DNA from: Diplonema japonicum
Lineage: Eukaryota; Euglenozoa; Diplonemea; Diplonemida; Diplonemidae
Direction of reading: 5' to 3'
DNA length: 64,000 nucleotides
Assembly (NCBI GenBank): GCA_964019335.1
Contig: OZ025720.1
Coordinates: 105,001-169,000 of the forward strand
How positions within the stretch are numbered: the first letter of the stretch is position 1; the number at the start of each line of letters is the position of its first letter. Shown piece by piece: positions 43,051 through 53,517 of this stretch. A model generated the notes under the pieces. It was not told the origin of the DNA, made no database searches, and saw only the letters and a program-made list of their open reading frames with translations. A program made the position numbers and the translations under genes.

Positions 43051-44585
43051 AAACCCCCCCCTCCAAAATGAGGCCAATTGACACTTTCGTTGCATCTTTG
43101 GGCATGCCATCCCCTTTAAAAAAATTTCTCCATATTTCCCGGCCCATATTAGGAAAGAACCCGGGTCAGAAATCGCTCAAGAGTGCTATTTTGACCTATG
43201 AAAAATTCAGTTTTAGGGTCAAAATCGGGTTTTAGTGGTTTTGGTAAAGTCAGAGAGTATGCTTTCAATAGCAAGAAATAGCGGAACTCACTACTAGAAG
43301 GTGGCTGAAATGATGTTGGAAGTGGAAACCTTCGTTTCCTTCTGCGGCTGAGATGTGCTGCTGCTGAGTGGGCGACCTCGTTTCTTTTTCATACTATTAG
43401 GCCTTCTACCGCATTTTGGGGGGGTTTTAAGAGGCTCATTCGTAGGTGTACTTGGTGCTTTGGCTTGTCATGGGGTGTCAAGTATTTTCGTAATTTGGTT
43501 ACTATTCTTTCTCGTTTTTCAAGTCCGGGAAGGCTATCAGGAACGTCCTCATACTCATCACAAGATTCATAGACTGGGGGCCTTTTCTCTACCCTGTCTG
43601 CATCGAGTTCTTTGATGATGTACTTTGTTCCTTCTAGCTCGTGGACGCGCACGTAGCAATACACCCTCCGGTGTGCTCCTGAGCTCATATGCACCTGTAA
43701 AATCCGGAAACTCAAGAATTTTCTTTTTGTACGGTCCAAAGACATCAGGAACTACATGCACGGCGCACTGTATCGTATTGGTGACGTTAGCTATTTGTTC
43801 CACAGTTTTAATTGTTGTGGAACGAGGCCACCCAAAGCCAAACACGAGAGAGCACACCAAAGTGGCTGTCCCTGCTGTTTTTGCCGTGTTTCTCCCCCAA
43901 AAACCACAGGGAAAACGTCCGATCAGGATAGACATAACGAAGACCAAAAAGAACAAAGTAGCAAAACTCCTTTGCACGCCCACCGTCAGTCCAGAGTATC
44001 CACTCTATTTCTTTCTTTATTTTTTTCTGTGACCATGCTACTGTGGAACAAGTCTTTTCCAACAGTAAGCCAGCTGCCCTTATTTCATCATGTGTGATGT
44101 GGTCAAGCCTCATGCCTCTGACCAATTGGCGCCGTGTGGTGTCTTGTTGGCTACCAGAAAATGATAGCAGAAGTGCCGCTAAAAGTTCCCCTTTACGCAC
44201 TACGTCACAAACTAGTGCAGCACAGTCGTTGCCACTGAGCTCCTGAAGAACCTCTGTGGCGAGTGTCCTGATCGCCGAGGTGTTCCCATTTACCCTTTCT
44301 CGGTCCGAATACCATTTTTTTTTACCCCTAGCTTCTCAACAGCAAGTTTAAAAGCATCCATTTTTGTCACCCCCTCTTTTACTGAATTTGTGCAAAGTGA
44401 AAAAACCCATTTTTACCCCTAGGACTGAATTTTTTGGGTACTAGTAACACTCACTTTCCAATTTTCTGGGGTGTTTTTTTTCCTAACCTGGGCCGGGAAA
44501 GTTGTAGAATTTTTTTTCTTTGGAAAAAAGTACTTAGAGAAATATTGAAAGTGTCAATTGGCCTCATTTTTTTGGGGGGGGGTTT
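43051..44585 (-). mobile_element. Unclassified TIR transposon, decayed
   Basis: The left end (43051-43088) reads AAACCCCCCCC then AATGAGGCCAATTGACACTT; the right end (44547-44585) is its complement. The similarity extends inward more loosely (CCGGCCCA and a TTAGGAAA block at both sides), so the TIR is long and degenerate. A minus-strand coding region (43389-44360) lies inside. No TTAA at the ends. It shares the 18-mer AAAAAGTACTTAGAGAAA with the piggyBac element at a similar distance (about 45 nt) from the right end. Confidence 0.7.
43389..44360 (-). pseudogene. Putative transposase remnant with HGK motif
   Basis: Begins MDAFKLAVEKLG (44360) and runs through several frames. The longest coherent part (44200-43815) contains ILWTDGGRAKEFCYFVLF and then GEKHGKNSRDSHFGVLSR. 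A second frame carries VEQIANVTNTIQCAVHVVPD and a third VRVHELEGTKYIIKELDADR. The D-G-G ... H-G-K ... D-x-H-F-G spacing recalls transposase-like proteins in protist genomes, but I cannot name the superfamily. Stops and frame changes imply decay, or uncorrected homopolymer indels. Confidence 0.6.
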
Positions 44586-44833
44586 GAAACGATGCCATAT
44601 ATATATATGCATTGTTTTTTGCACACTCTTACAAGAAAACTGAACAGTACTGTTTGTTTGAAAAATACCAAAAAAAAAAAAAAAAAAGAAACAAATTTAC
44701 TTTAACTTTCCAAGAAGTTTTTTTTTCTTTTTTTTGTAGCTCGTTCCCCCCTTCACCCCCGTATTTTTTTTTCCCCCCCCCTTTTTTTTTTTTTTTGCCC
44801 CGACGCGAAAAGGCATAAGACACTCGGGTTCCC

Positions 44834-44871
<38 letters not shown>

Positions 44872-44874
<3 letters not shown>

Positions 44875-47796
44875 ATCCTCAATCTCAATAGGCGGCCGCT
44901 TCGTCCTGACTGTCTGTATGAGCCGCGCAACATGCGTGTTCACAGGAACGTTATCAGGCCTCATGAGTATCTCGTCTGCTAGATCCCACTCCTCCGCGAT
45001 CGCCGCATTAAACGCTTCGAAATGGCTGGGACCTGCGACAGCCTCGGGGAGGTAATCACCCACGGTAGGGTCGTGCAAGTATCGAGACGGACTAACAAAC
45101 TCATAAACAGGCGTGAGAGGGGTGTCCTTCCTTGAAGAAAGTCGCTTATAATTAATAATCTCAACAGGACGGCAGATAACAAGTTTCCGTTCCTCGATAG
45201 TGAGCCTCTCAAAGACCCACCCGTCCATGAGCGAGCTCGTAGAAACCTTCTTGTTAAAACTCTCAAGATGGGTAGCTTTGTTTACAGGGATTCCGAGCAT
45301 ATTGACGACGGACATACCCCTTCCTTCAGAAGGGCTGAGAGAGAAGTTTCCCCAGATGATCCTCCCTCCGGAAATACCGATTCTTACAGATATTGGTTGC
45401 GATCGTCGTGATCTCGATCCGAGCTGGTCTTGAATGCTTAAAGCGGCGATACAAGCCTTGGAGGTCTTATCGCATTTCCACAAGGCGAGCATTCTGTCAC
45501 CGGAGATGTTTATGGTGGTTCCGAAGTTCTCAGAAACTGCTTGGACAGCGGTGGTGAAGACCTCGCTGAATAATTCGACAGCTGCGTTGGGCTTCATGCT
45601 GCGAAGATGCACGTGGAACCGCGACACGTTCATTGCCAACACTGCCGCATCAACCGATTGCAAAACATGCCGTGGGGAAAGATGCTGGACTTTTGTGTCT
45701 GCGGAAAATCTGACAGCTTTCTTCACCCCTCCTGCGGTTGTTTCCGGCTGTGTTGCTGCAGTGCCGGTATCATTCGCGGTGCTTTGCAACAGGTTTAAAG
45801 CGGCGGATTTCCGAGGGGACTTCGGTGTCGACGGGATAGGCGACGGAGGCGAGTCCTTCTTCTTTATTATATTCTTAATCTGCCAGATGATGCTTGATGA
45901 ACTGTTGTTGGCGAGGCCCTCCTCGTCGGGAGCAGTTTCTGCGTCACCGCGTTCAACGTCTGTTTTTTCCCATTCGTGTGGGGACTCCTTCCGAGCCTCG
46001 CCTTCACTTTGCTCTGCGATGGTCCCCTCGGATATCAGCTCGTCCTCACGCTGTTTGGAAGCCAGGTCCAACGCGCCAGGATGAACAAGATGCCTTGCCT
46101 CCAGAACAGCATTCGCCAGCCTGTTTAAAGCCCATTTTAAATAAAGCAATTCTTTGTAATTACTGGAGGGAAGCCGCATTTGTTCAAGGGGCCTATCCCC
46201 GCATGCAAATTCGTGAGCGGTGATTGCAAACTTGTTTATAGGCGTCAACGCGGCCGCCACGACGAGAATTGTCGCGGAACTGCCTGCCAAGACGATGATC
46301 CACAAGACAAGGAGGCGGAAAATATCGGGGGTGAGGGTGGGGAGGCCTACTGCTTCCATGACGCTGAGGGGGGTTCTGGTTGACGCGACGCATGTGACGA
46401 GGTCGTCGTTGGTCTGGCAGCCTGTGAGAAGGTTGTCAAAGTCTGCCACCACAGAGCCGTCCACTAGCTCCTCCACAATGCACGCGATCCCGTACAGGAT
46501 CGCACCGGACTTACAGGTTGTCGTGATTGCGGTCCCGTTCTCAAGCGGGGTCCTGTCGTTCTTCTGGGTGTCGTTTATCCCTATGTTCTGCGCCCTTCCG
46601 GTCAAATCCGAACAATTATCTGCGTTAGGCTTGTCTTCGTACCTTGCGTAAAAGAGCTTCTCGTAAGGCTCGTACTGACTCCGTACTTCATTCCAAGACT
46701 GACCTGTGACGTCCGTTACCGTCCCACCTTTCTCCAAAAATTTTGATGAGATCTCCGTTTTGCTGTTCATATCGTACGACCACAGCATTAAACTCTCGGG
46801 GAAGGCCATTGTGGTGTTTAGCGGCGCGGTCCGTACCTTTGAAAATTGCATCAGCGTTCGCTGGTGGTTGTCCAGGCTGTCCTGCAAGCCCTTCGCCTTC
46901 AGCATCGAGACGGTGTTTGCATGGTTATCCAGGATATCGGTCTGCTCCCTTCGGTTCGTCCTGTAGCTTCCGATCAGTAGAAACGTCACCGCCATCCCTG
47001 TCGCGAGGAAGATCAAGGACGACAGTAAGCCAGCGTGCCGTCTCAACGACCACATACAGAAGCACCCGTCGATCTCTTCACCATCATCGTCCATTAATAC
47101 ATTCTTAGCGTGCTGAAGGCTTCTGTCACCCAGGTGCTGTTCTACATACATGGGCGGTCTGATCTGGCTTCTTTTTCTGAAGAAGTACCACGTCATCGCA
47201 AGCGATCCGAATGGCCCTACCAAAATACAGTAAGCATGGCCAACAAGCTTAGCCCTGTCAGACCAGTGGTGCATCGGGATCTCCCCGGTTATCACTGTGG
47301 GGTTTATCTCCAAAGCAGAGCCCATGACAGATGCAAACAATGCACATGCAGCCAAAACAGTTGTGTTGGTACTGTCCTTTCCCAAGGATAGGTCTGTGAA
47401 GGGTGCCAGGATGGCTAGAAGGTGCACTGGGACCTCTCCGTGTAGAAGAAAGGTCAATGCGCCTGGTACTAAAAGGGAAGTGCATGAGACTGCTAGTGTG
47501 AAGAAGTTTAGTCGCGAGGTGACAGTGTAGTGCAGCAAGCCGATCCCTACTATGGTGAAGCCACTGACCCCTGCCATTGAGAGCAGTAGGGCGTCCTTGT
47601 TCCCTATGTCGTCTTTGACAGCGGGAAGCACCACTATGACCGCCACTACTAGGTAGTGCAGCATCAAATACAAACTGACCACGCCGGCAGCTACTTTCAT
47701 GCTTACCTTTTCATCGCTGTCCTCCACCCGCAGCCCCATCCCTACAAGATACCCATACCGCTTGGGGAGAAGCGGGCGTCTTTCCTTTTCTTCCAT
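44872..47796 (-). CDS. Membrane class III nucleotidyl cyclase homologue
   Basis: A 974-residue membrane protein. The N-terminal third has about six hydrophobic segments (residues 25-200). A further TM near 250 leads into an extracellular region with Cys and N-x-S/T sites (about 270-470), then a TM and a HAMP-like stretch. The cytosolic C-terminus holds a class III cyclase fold at about 705-890. In it, NISGDRMLALW keeps the second metal Asp, but the first metal position reads VLAMNVSRF (Asn for Asp), and the usual N-x3-R region reads VNKATHLES. The enzyme may be weak, altered or regulatory only. The ATG at 47796 (MEEKERRPLLPKR) is preferred over an upstream lysine-run frame that is homopolymer spacer. 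Single exon. Confidence 0.85.
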
Positions 47797-47980
47797 TTTT
47801 ATTCTCTTCTTTTTTCTTCTTTTTTTTTTCTTCTTCTTTTTTTTTTTTTCTTTGTTGTTTACGCCTTTCAAAAAACACTTTTAAAAAAAAAAAAAGAATA
47901 CGCAAAAAAAGAGAAAAAAAAATTGAGAGGAGAAAGGGGGTTGAAAAACCACCCCAGAAAAAAAATCTTTTTTATACATA

Positions 47981-48547
47981 TTAAACTTCTTTCAAGCAGT
48001 CAGGAGAGGTGTCTCCGGTGGCGATGCGCTGGAGGATGTCGTAAGTCCGGCCTTCCACGTATTCATGAAAGCTGACCCTCCCGTCACCGTGGTCATAGCA
48101 CATCACCGACTTCACCTCGGAGAGGAGTTCACGGGAGAAAGACGGGTCAGAAGTGTTGCAGGTTGTGGATTTTTCAAGCTTTTTTATTTTGTATCTTACG
48201 CACTCCATCAGGTCCACGAACCCGTCCTTGTTGGCGTCCATCGAGTTGAATTCCCTGACGAAGGTTGCTTCGACAAACTGGGTGAACTGTTGTAGCATGA
48301 TTTCCTCTGCACCGACGGTTCCGCCTCCTTCCTCGTTGTTTCCGTATAGCATAAAGCCTAGAAGGCGTCGTGCTGCTTCGACAGTTACCCCGCCCCCCCA
48401 CGCGCTTTGGGAGAAATACTTGTGGACTTCTTCCGCCTTCAGGAACAGGTTTTTGTCCCCCTGCCCCTCTGTGTTTCTCAGCCAGGATCTGAATACTATC
48501 TCTGTCGTCTTTCGATGATCGACAACATTTCCCAGTAATTGGCCCAT
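47981..48547 (-). CDS. EF-hand Ca2+-binding protein
   Basis: A 188-residue protein with two clear EF-hands: DANKDGFVDLME (near residue 113) and a variant YDHGDGRVSFHE (near 163); upstream helices may hold a degenerate pair. Layout resembles calcineurin-B/NCS-type sensors. It begins MGQLLGNVV, so N-myristoylation on Gly2 is possible, though position 6 is Gly, not the favoured Ser/Thr. It lies 184 nt downstream of the cyclase start, same strand. Start at 48547, after an A9 run. Target unknown. Confidence 0.88.
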   Translation of the reverse strand: MGQLLGNVVDHRKTTEIVFRSWLRNTEGQGDKNLFLKAEEVHKYFSQSAWGGGVTVEAARRLLGFMLYGNNEEGGGTVGAEEIMLQQFTQFVEATFVREFNSMDANKDGFVDLMECVRYKIKKLEKSTTCNTSDPSFSRELLSEVKSVMCYDHGDGRVSFHEYVEGRTYDILQRIATGDTSPDCLKEV

Positions 48548-49786
48548 TTTTTTTTCTTTTCTCTTTCCCCCCCCCCCCCCCCGGCGCGGACTATATATGG
48601 AGGGGGTTTTACGCCGCATAGGAGTGTCATTTGTTGACATTTTTTTCCGGACGAGCTCATATAAAAAAAAAAAAAAAGATGTCTTTAAAAAAGTGGGAAC
48701 AAAAGCTTTTTTTTTTTTTTTTTTCCCGGAGGTTGTTTCCTCTCCCCCTGGGGAAGAGGTGTGAGTTCCCGGAAAAAAAAAAAAAAAAGTAAAAAGAAAA
48801 GAAACTCTGGATGTGTATTTTTTTAAAACCACCCGTAATCTCAACGGAAAGGAAAAGGAAGGAGGAAAGACTAACTTGGTAGTTGTAGAAAATGAAAAAA
48901 GAAAATCAAGAAGAGTCGAACTCCAATGGTAGGTTGCACCCTTATTGTCGATGTCAAAATATTAAGGCCTTTCTTTTCTTCTTTCTTTCCTCTTCTGCAA
49001 ATAAATTATCCAGAGACGAAAATAAGCCTTGAAATAGATATTCACTTCTTCTTCTTTTTTTTTTTTTTTTTTCCTTCTCTTTTTTTTTTTCGCTTCCTCC
49101 TTTCATGGTTAACCGATCACGGGTTCTGAAACCCGACCCGGGCAATTTCAGATTCTTTTTAAGATCATAGCATGTTTTAGATATGTTCAAATCTTCAATT
49201 TAAAGCCATTGGTGACCTGGCAACTCCTTTCCCTCGAAAAAAAAGGGGGGGGGGATATACTGCTTTATGAGATATGAGGCGGAACAAACATGAGAATTAA
49301 AAGAATAGAACAAAAGTTGCATGAGAGGGCGGAAGCAGCCCCCTTTTTTTCTTTAGGAACAAAAAGGGTCACAAAGGCCTAAGAGCATTACAAAATAACT
49401 ATTTCGTTGAGGGGGGGGGATTGAAAAAAAGAGGGAGGGGGGGGGGGGGAACGCACAACTTACTGCTCAATGAGTAATAGAGTATATATAATAATAATAA
49501 AACCACCTTATTCACGCCCATGAAATTCTTTTCCCACTCTCTTGAAGTAAAAACAAAAAACAAAGACAAAAAAAAATCACTCGAGGCCTTAGGCTTCTAG
49601 TGATTTCTTTTTTATTTCTTTTTTTTTTTTTTTTTTACTGCACCGAAAACTTCATTCGTTGTGAATAAGTAGCGATTTTTTTTTTCCCTCCCTCTATCGC
49701 TCACTCTACCTGTGAGATTAAAAAAAAAAAAAAAAAAGAGAGTTGTTTCTCCACAATAAAAAAAAAAAAAAAAAAAAAGGAAATGT
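48548..49786. other. Spacer of 1.2 kb
   Basis: Homopolymers, with a balanced stretch 49085-49230 containing a small GGGTT/AACCC palindrome. A T-rich run ends the START gene's 3' side. No gene recognised. Confidence 0.5.
48591..48600 (-). promoter_or_regulatory. TATA-like box before EF-hand gene
   Basis: CCATATATAG on the minus strand, 44 nt upstream of the ATG at 48547. AT-rich spacers make chance matches likely. Confidence 0.2.
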
Positions 49787-50491
49787 TCAACTTTGTTTAT
49801 AAGTCTCAACCAGAAGAACCAGCGAATCGTTCTGGGGAGGGGGATTTTTAATATACGTGTCACACGCTTTAAACGCAGAATCTAGCAGGTTGGGCACAAC
49901 GGTTGAAGTGAACCAGTTAAAGACAGAAGTGGGGATGTTCGCCTTCGGGTCGTCAAAATACACGGAGACATACTTGCACCAACCCTCACCCTTATCCGAC
50001 TTGGAAATTGTTGTGTTGTTGACAAAGGTCTCAACACGAACAGACTTGCCAGGGGGTTTTGTTGCGTGAGGGGCTGCCTTAGACACCGTGGCAAAAACAC
50101 CTTTTTCCACCCTATGCTCACGGTAGAACACATAATCGCGATTTGTGAAGGGCATAGGGCACGACACCTTCCAATACACCGCACAGTCCCTTTCCCCGTC
50201 GTACTCCTCGATGGTCTCGATCTCCTTGCAGTACCCGTCCCATTTTTTACGGAACTGGAGGTCGTTGTTCACGATGAAGAAGACCTCGGCGTCTACGTGG
50301 AGGTTCCCGATTGTCAGGTATTCCATGAGGCCCCCGTTCCCTTCTCTTGGTCGTCTGTAGACTGTGATCACGCTGCCGTTCTTCAGCGTGTAAGCCTTCA
50401 ACAGTGTCCACCCGTCATCCGTGGGGGAAATTTTTTCCAGCGTGAGCAGCCGGTCAAAATCGGCATCCGTGATCACAGGACCTTCGGACAT
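49787..50491 (-). CDS. START-domain lipid-transfer protein, soluble paralogue
   Basis: A 234-residue protein that is almost entirely one START domain (about residues 10-220), a lipid-binding helix-grip fold. Landmarks: TIGNLHVDAEVFFIVNNDLQ, FRKKWDGYCKEIETIEEYDG, CPMPFTNRDYVFYREHRV, GWCKYVSVYFDDPKANIPT and a C-terminal amphipathic helix. The closest known group looks like PCTP/STARD7. No signal peptide or TM. It is the immediate downstream neighbour and clear paralogue of 50872-52470, and both share the N-terminal VxTxADFxxLxxLE lead-in. Start at 50491 follows an A13 run. Confidence 0.93.
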   Translation of the reverse strand: MSEGPVITDADFDRLLTLEKISPTDDGWTLLKAYTLKNGSVITVYRRPREGNGGLMEYLTIGNLHVDAEVFFIVNNDLQFRKKWDGYCKEIETIEEYDGERDCAVYWKVSCPMPFTNRDYVFYREHRVEKGVFATVSKAAPHATKPPGKSVRVETFVNNTTISKSDKGEGWCKYVSVYFDDPKANIPTSVFNWFTSTVVPNLLDSAFKACDTYIKNPPPQNDSLVLLVETYKQS

Positions 50492-50563
50492 TTTTTTTTT
50501 TTTCTTCTTTTTTAAATTTCCCCCTTTATATAGAAACGTTTTGTCATGGTCCGATGGGACTCG

Positions 50564-50608
<45 letters not shown>

Positions 50609-50871
50609 AGTTTGATGAAAGAGAGAGAAGAAAAAAAAAAAAATGTGTGAGTTGAAAGGAGGTCATTGTGAGACGCCCCCTCTCCTCGTGGCTCTTTTTT
50701 TTTTTTTTTTTTTTTTTTCCCTCTCCCTTTTCTTCTTTTTTCCCCTCATCGGGTTTACCCAATAATAATAATAAACAAACTTTTTTTTTTTTGTTGCACA
50801 TTAATGTAGTAAGATGTTTAAACATACAAAAACAAACGTCCCCCGTCCCCCCCCTCCCCACCCATTCTTAC
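50492..50871. other. Spacer between START paralogues
   Basis: A43 and T-runs; 380 nt, no gene. Confidence 0.6.
50524..50532 (-). promoter_or_regulatory. TATA-like box before START gene
   Basis: TATATAAAG on the minus strand, about 33 nt upstream of the ATG at 50491. Position would suit a short leader; could equally be chance. Confidence 0.25.
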
Positions 50872-52470
50872 TCAGTCCTCACCTGCAAACGCCCTCCGCA
50901 TTTCCTGCAGCTTTGGGTTCTGATCGGCTTCATATTTCGCACAGGCTTTGAACATCCCTTCTAGATAGTTAGGAATTCCATGTGCTGTGATCCAGTTCTG
51001 CAGGGAGGTGGGGATGTGCGCCTTGGGGTCCTCATAATAGACAGCAATGTAGTTGCACCACCCGACACCTTTGCTTGAGGTGGTCAAGAGCACATCGTTA
51101 GTAAAGGCTTCAACTCGTACTGAGCGGCCGGGGGGCTTAGCAGCGTGGGGAGCCGCTCTGCCGACAGACATGAAGGAACCCTTGTCGACCCTGTGCTCCC
51201 TGTAGAACACGTAGTCCCTGTTGGTGAACGGCATGGGGAAGGCGACCTTCCAATACGCAGCACAGTCCCGTTCACCGTCGTACTCCTCGAGAATGCTGAG
51301 GTCCTTGCAGTAGCTGTCCCACTTCTTACGGAACTGCATGTCGTTGTTCACCAGAAAGAAGATGTCAGGCGCCACGTGGAGCTCCCCGATCGTGAGGTAC
51401 TCCATCAAAGAGCTCCCGCTCCTCGGACGAGTGTACACCTTGACAACACTGCTATTCTTCAACGTGTACGTGTTCAAAGACGACCAGCCTTCTGCAGCGG
51501 GCGACGTGTTTTCAAGCTGTTTCAATTTGACAAAATCGGCGTTTGTCACAACAGGACCAAGCGACACGTGCCTGGGTGCAGGGAGAAGCGGTGTGGGCGG
51601 CGTCGCGACCGACAGTTCAAGCCCGTCTGCGCACGACCTTGGCGTCAGTGTCAAACACGTTTGAAGAGGTATATCATCCACATACATATCAGGTACTTCA
51701 GGGGTTTCAGGGGTTTCCCTCCCATGAGACAACGGGATGTCGTCAAACTCATTCCCAACAGGCTCTGTCGCCAGAGGGGTCTGTGGGTATGGCACCCTTG
51801 GTTTCGGCGACGCCTCTTTGGAGCCCCGCCTGTCCTCCACACGGACGACAATATCCTTCTGCTTCACATGCATCCCTGCGATGCTGAGCAACGTCAGAAG
51901 CATTGCCGTCCCCCCGACGATCAACGCAAGGGTCAGAAACTCATCATCATGCGTTGCAACAGGCTGCGCTGTACCAAGAATAACATAAGGGTCGTAAGCG
52001 TCCCACACATGCACAGAGCAAGTCAGAGGAAGGGGATGGGAGTATGCTCCAATGGGCGATGATGATAAAGAGAAGTTTGTGAAGTTTACTACCAATGTGA
52101 CTAACAGAAGATGTTGGTTGGCTCTTGGGGTGAGCGTGACGATGATGGGAGGGTCGCCCGTGCTGCTTGTTAACATGATAGGGCTGCTTAGGTCTCCGCA
52201 GTTTGTTAGAAATTCTGTCCGATAGCTCGACCACCGGCTTTCTTGGAAGGTGATGAACTCGCTTTTCAATACTCCTTGCGTGCCGTTTAAAGAGACGTTG
52301 GTGTAGCCTACTCGTTCGTACTCATCGATGTCGGATTGCAGTCCGTTCCTCTCACCTTCTCGCAACCCCAATGCCACCCCTGCACATGCGACCATTAAGA
52401 CCGCGACGAAGATGCCAATTGTGCTGACCAACCTCACCGGGCTGTCAGGTTTCCGTCTTGTTCTGAACAT
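50872..52470 (-). CDS. Membrane-anchored START-domain protein
   Basis: A 532-residue paralogue of 49787-50491 with an added N-terminal half. Residues 15-37 are a TM (LVSTIGIFVAVLMVACAGVA), then about 140 residues with N-x-S/T sites (NVSLNGT, NFTNFS) and Cys that should face out of the cytosol. A second TM (about 183-203, LTLALIVGGTAMLLTLLSIA) is followed by a Pro/Glu-rich linker and the START domain (about 310-520; FRKKWDSYCKDLSILEEYDG, FPMPFTNRDYVFYREHRV). This places the lipid-transfer domain in the cytosol next to a membrane, fitting a contact-site role, which is inferred. Single exon; start follows an A9 run. Confidence 0.9.
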   Translation of the reverse strand: MFRTRRKPDSPVRLVSTIGIFVAVLMVACAGVALGLREGERNGLQSDIDEYERVGYTNVSLNGTQGVLKSEFITFQESRWSSYRTEFLTNCGDLSSPIMLTSSTGDPPIIVTLTPRANQHLLLVTLVVNFTNFSLSSSPIGAYSHPLPLTCSVHVWDAYDPYVILGTAQPVATHDDEFLTLALIVGGTAMLLTLLSIAGMHVKQKDIVVRVEDRRGSKEASPKPRVPYPQTPLATEPVGNEFDDIPLSHGRETPETPEVPDMYVDDIPLQTCLTLTPRSCADGLELSVATPPTPLLPAPRHVSLGPVVTNADFVKLKQLENTSPAAEGWSSLNTYTLKNSSVVKVYTRPRSGSSLMEYLTIGELHVAPDIFFLVNNDMQFRKKWDSYCKDLSILEEYDGERDCAAYWKVAFPMPFTNRDYVFYREHRVDKGSFMSVGRAAPHAAKPPGRSVRVEAFTNDVLLTTSSKGVGWCNYIAVYYEDPKAHIPTSLQNWITAHGIPNYLEGMFKACAKYEADQNPKLQEMRRAFAGED

Positions 52471-52491
52471 TTTTTTTTTGAGGGGGGAAAT

Positions 52492-53358
52492 TTAAAAAAA
52501 AGAAAAAAAGGGGAGGGTTTCCCCTCCCCTTTTATCTCCCCCCCCTTTTTTTTTTACCCTCCCCCTGGAGCTGTACCTCGCTGCGTAGAGCACGCAGGAC
52601 GTGGAGAAGGCCAGGTACAGGCTGCTGTCGTGGCTGAGAGAGAGGAGATCCCCATTACGGTGAGGAGAACAATGTTCGACCGTGAGCACTATGAGGTGCT
52701 GGAGTTGGAATGCAGGCGCACCGGATGGCCAGTCATTGCTTAAGTTCGGCGACAAACAGGCGTGAGCAGCGACCGCGGAGACAGAACCGAAGGGCCTGGT
52801 ACTGATGGTGCAGAAGAATCGCTGGGCGATCCAGCCTGCGCGTGATTAGAGGAAAAGAGGAGAAAAGAAAATAATCAGGGGGGGGGTGTGAGGAAAAGAG
52901 GTAGTTGTGTGGAGGGTTTGCATTGGTTGAAAATCTTTTTCCGGCAAAAAGAATGGGGGGGGGAATATAGCTGGAGGTGTAAGAGGAGGGGAGGGAAGGG
53001 AAACTCAAGACATCAATATCGTACAAGTGTTTTTTTTTTAAAAGTTCTTTCTACTGTCTCTTTTTTTTTTTTAAAAAATAGAATTGGAGGCCGTTTTCCG
53101 AGGCCGTCCCAGGCTCGCCTTTTCGTTTTTTTTTTTTCCTTCTTATTTTCCCCACGTTGCCCTAAACTAATGTTTTCTTTTTTTTTTTCTTCCTCTTTTC
53201 CCCTTTTCCTTTTTCCCATTCCTTCACTATTCCTCCCCCCCCCCCCCCCCCCCCCCCGCATTCATAATTCTACCTACGAACACTTTTCTTCTTCTTCAAG
53301 ACAGAAACCTACAGACAAAAAAAAATGAAGGTCGCACATAAGCCTTGGAAAAGAAACT

Positions 53359-53391
<33 letters not shown>

Positions 53392-53517
53392 AAACCCCGC
53401 CTTCATCAATAGGAAGAAAAGTGTTTGCAACAACCACACACACACAAAAAAAAAGGAAAACACTTCAAACTTCCTCCTTCCTTTCTCCAATCTTTCTTTT
53501 TCTCCAACAACCCCTCT
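52492..53517. other. Spacer with a GC-balanced fragment
   Basis: 52550-52746 on the plus strand has an open frame ending MFDREHYEVLELECRRTGWP before a stop; the minus strand is also open there. No family recognised; could be a worn mobile-element piece. The rest (52850-53517) is homopolymers, including a C21 run. Confidence 0.4.
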
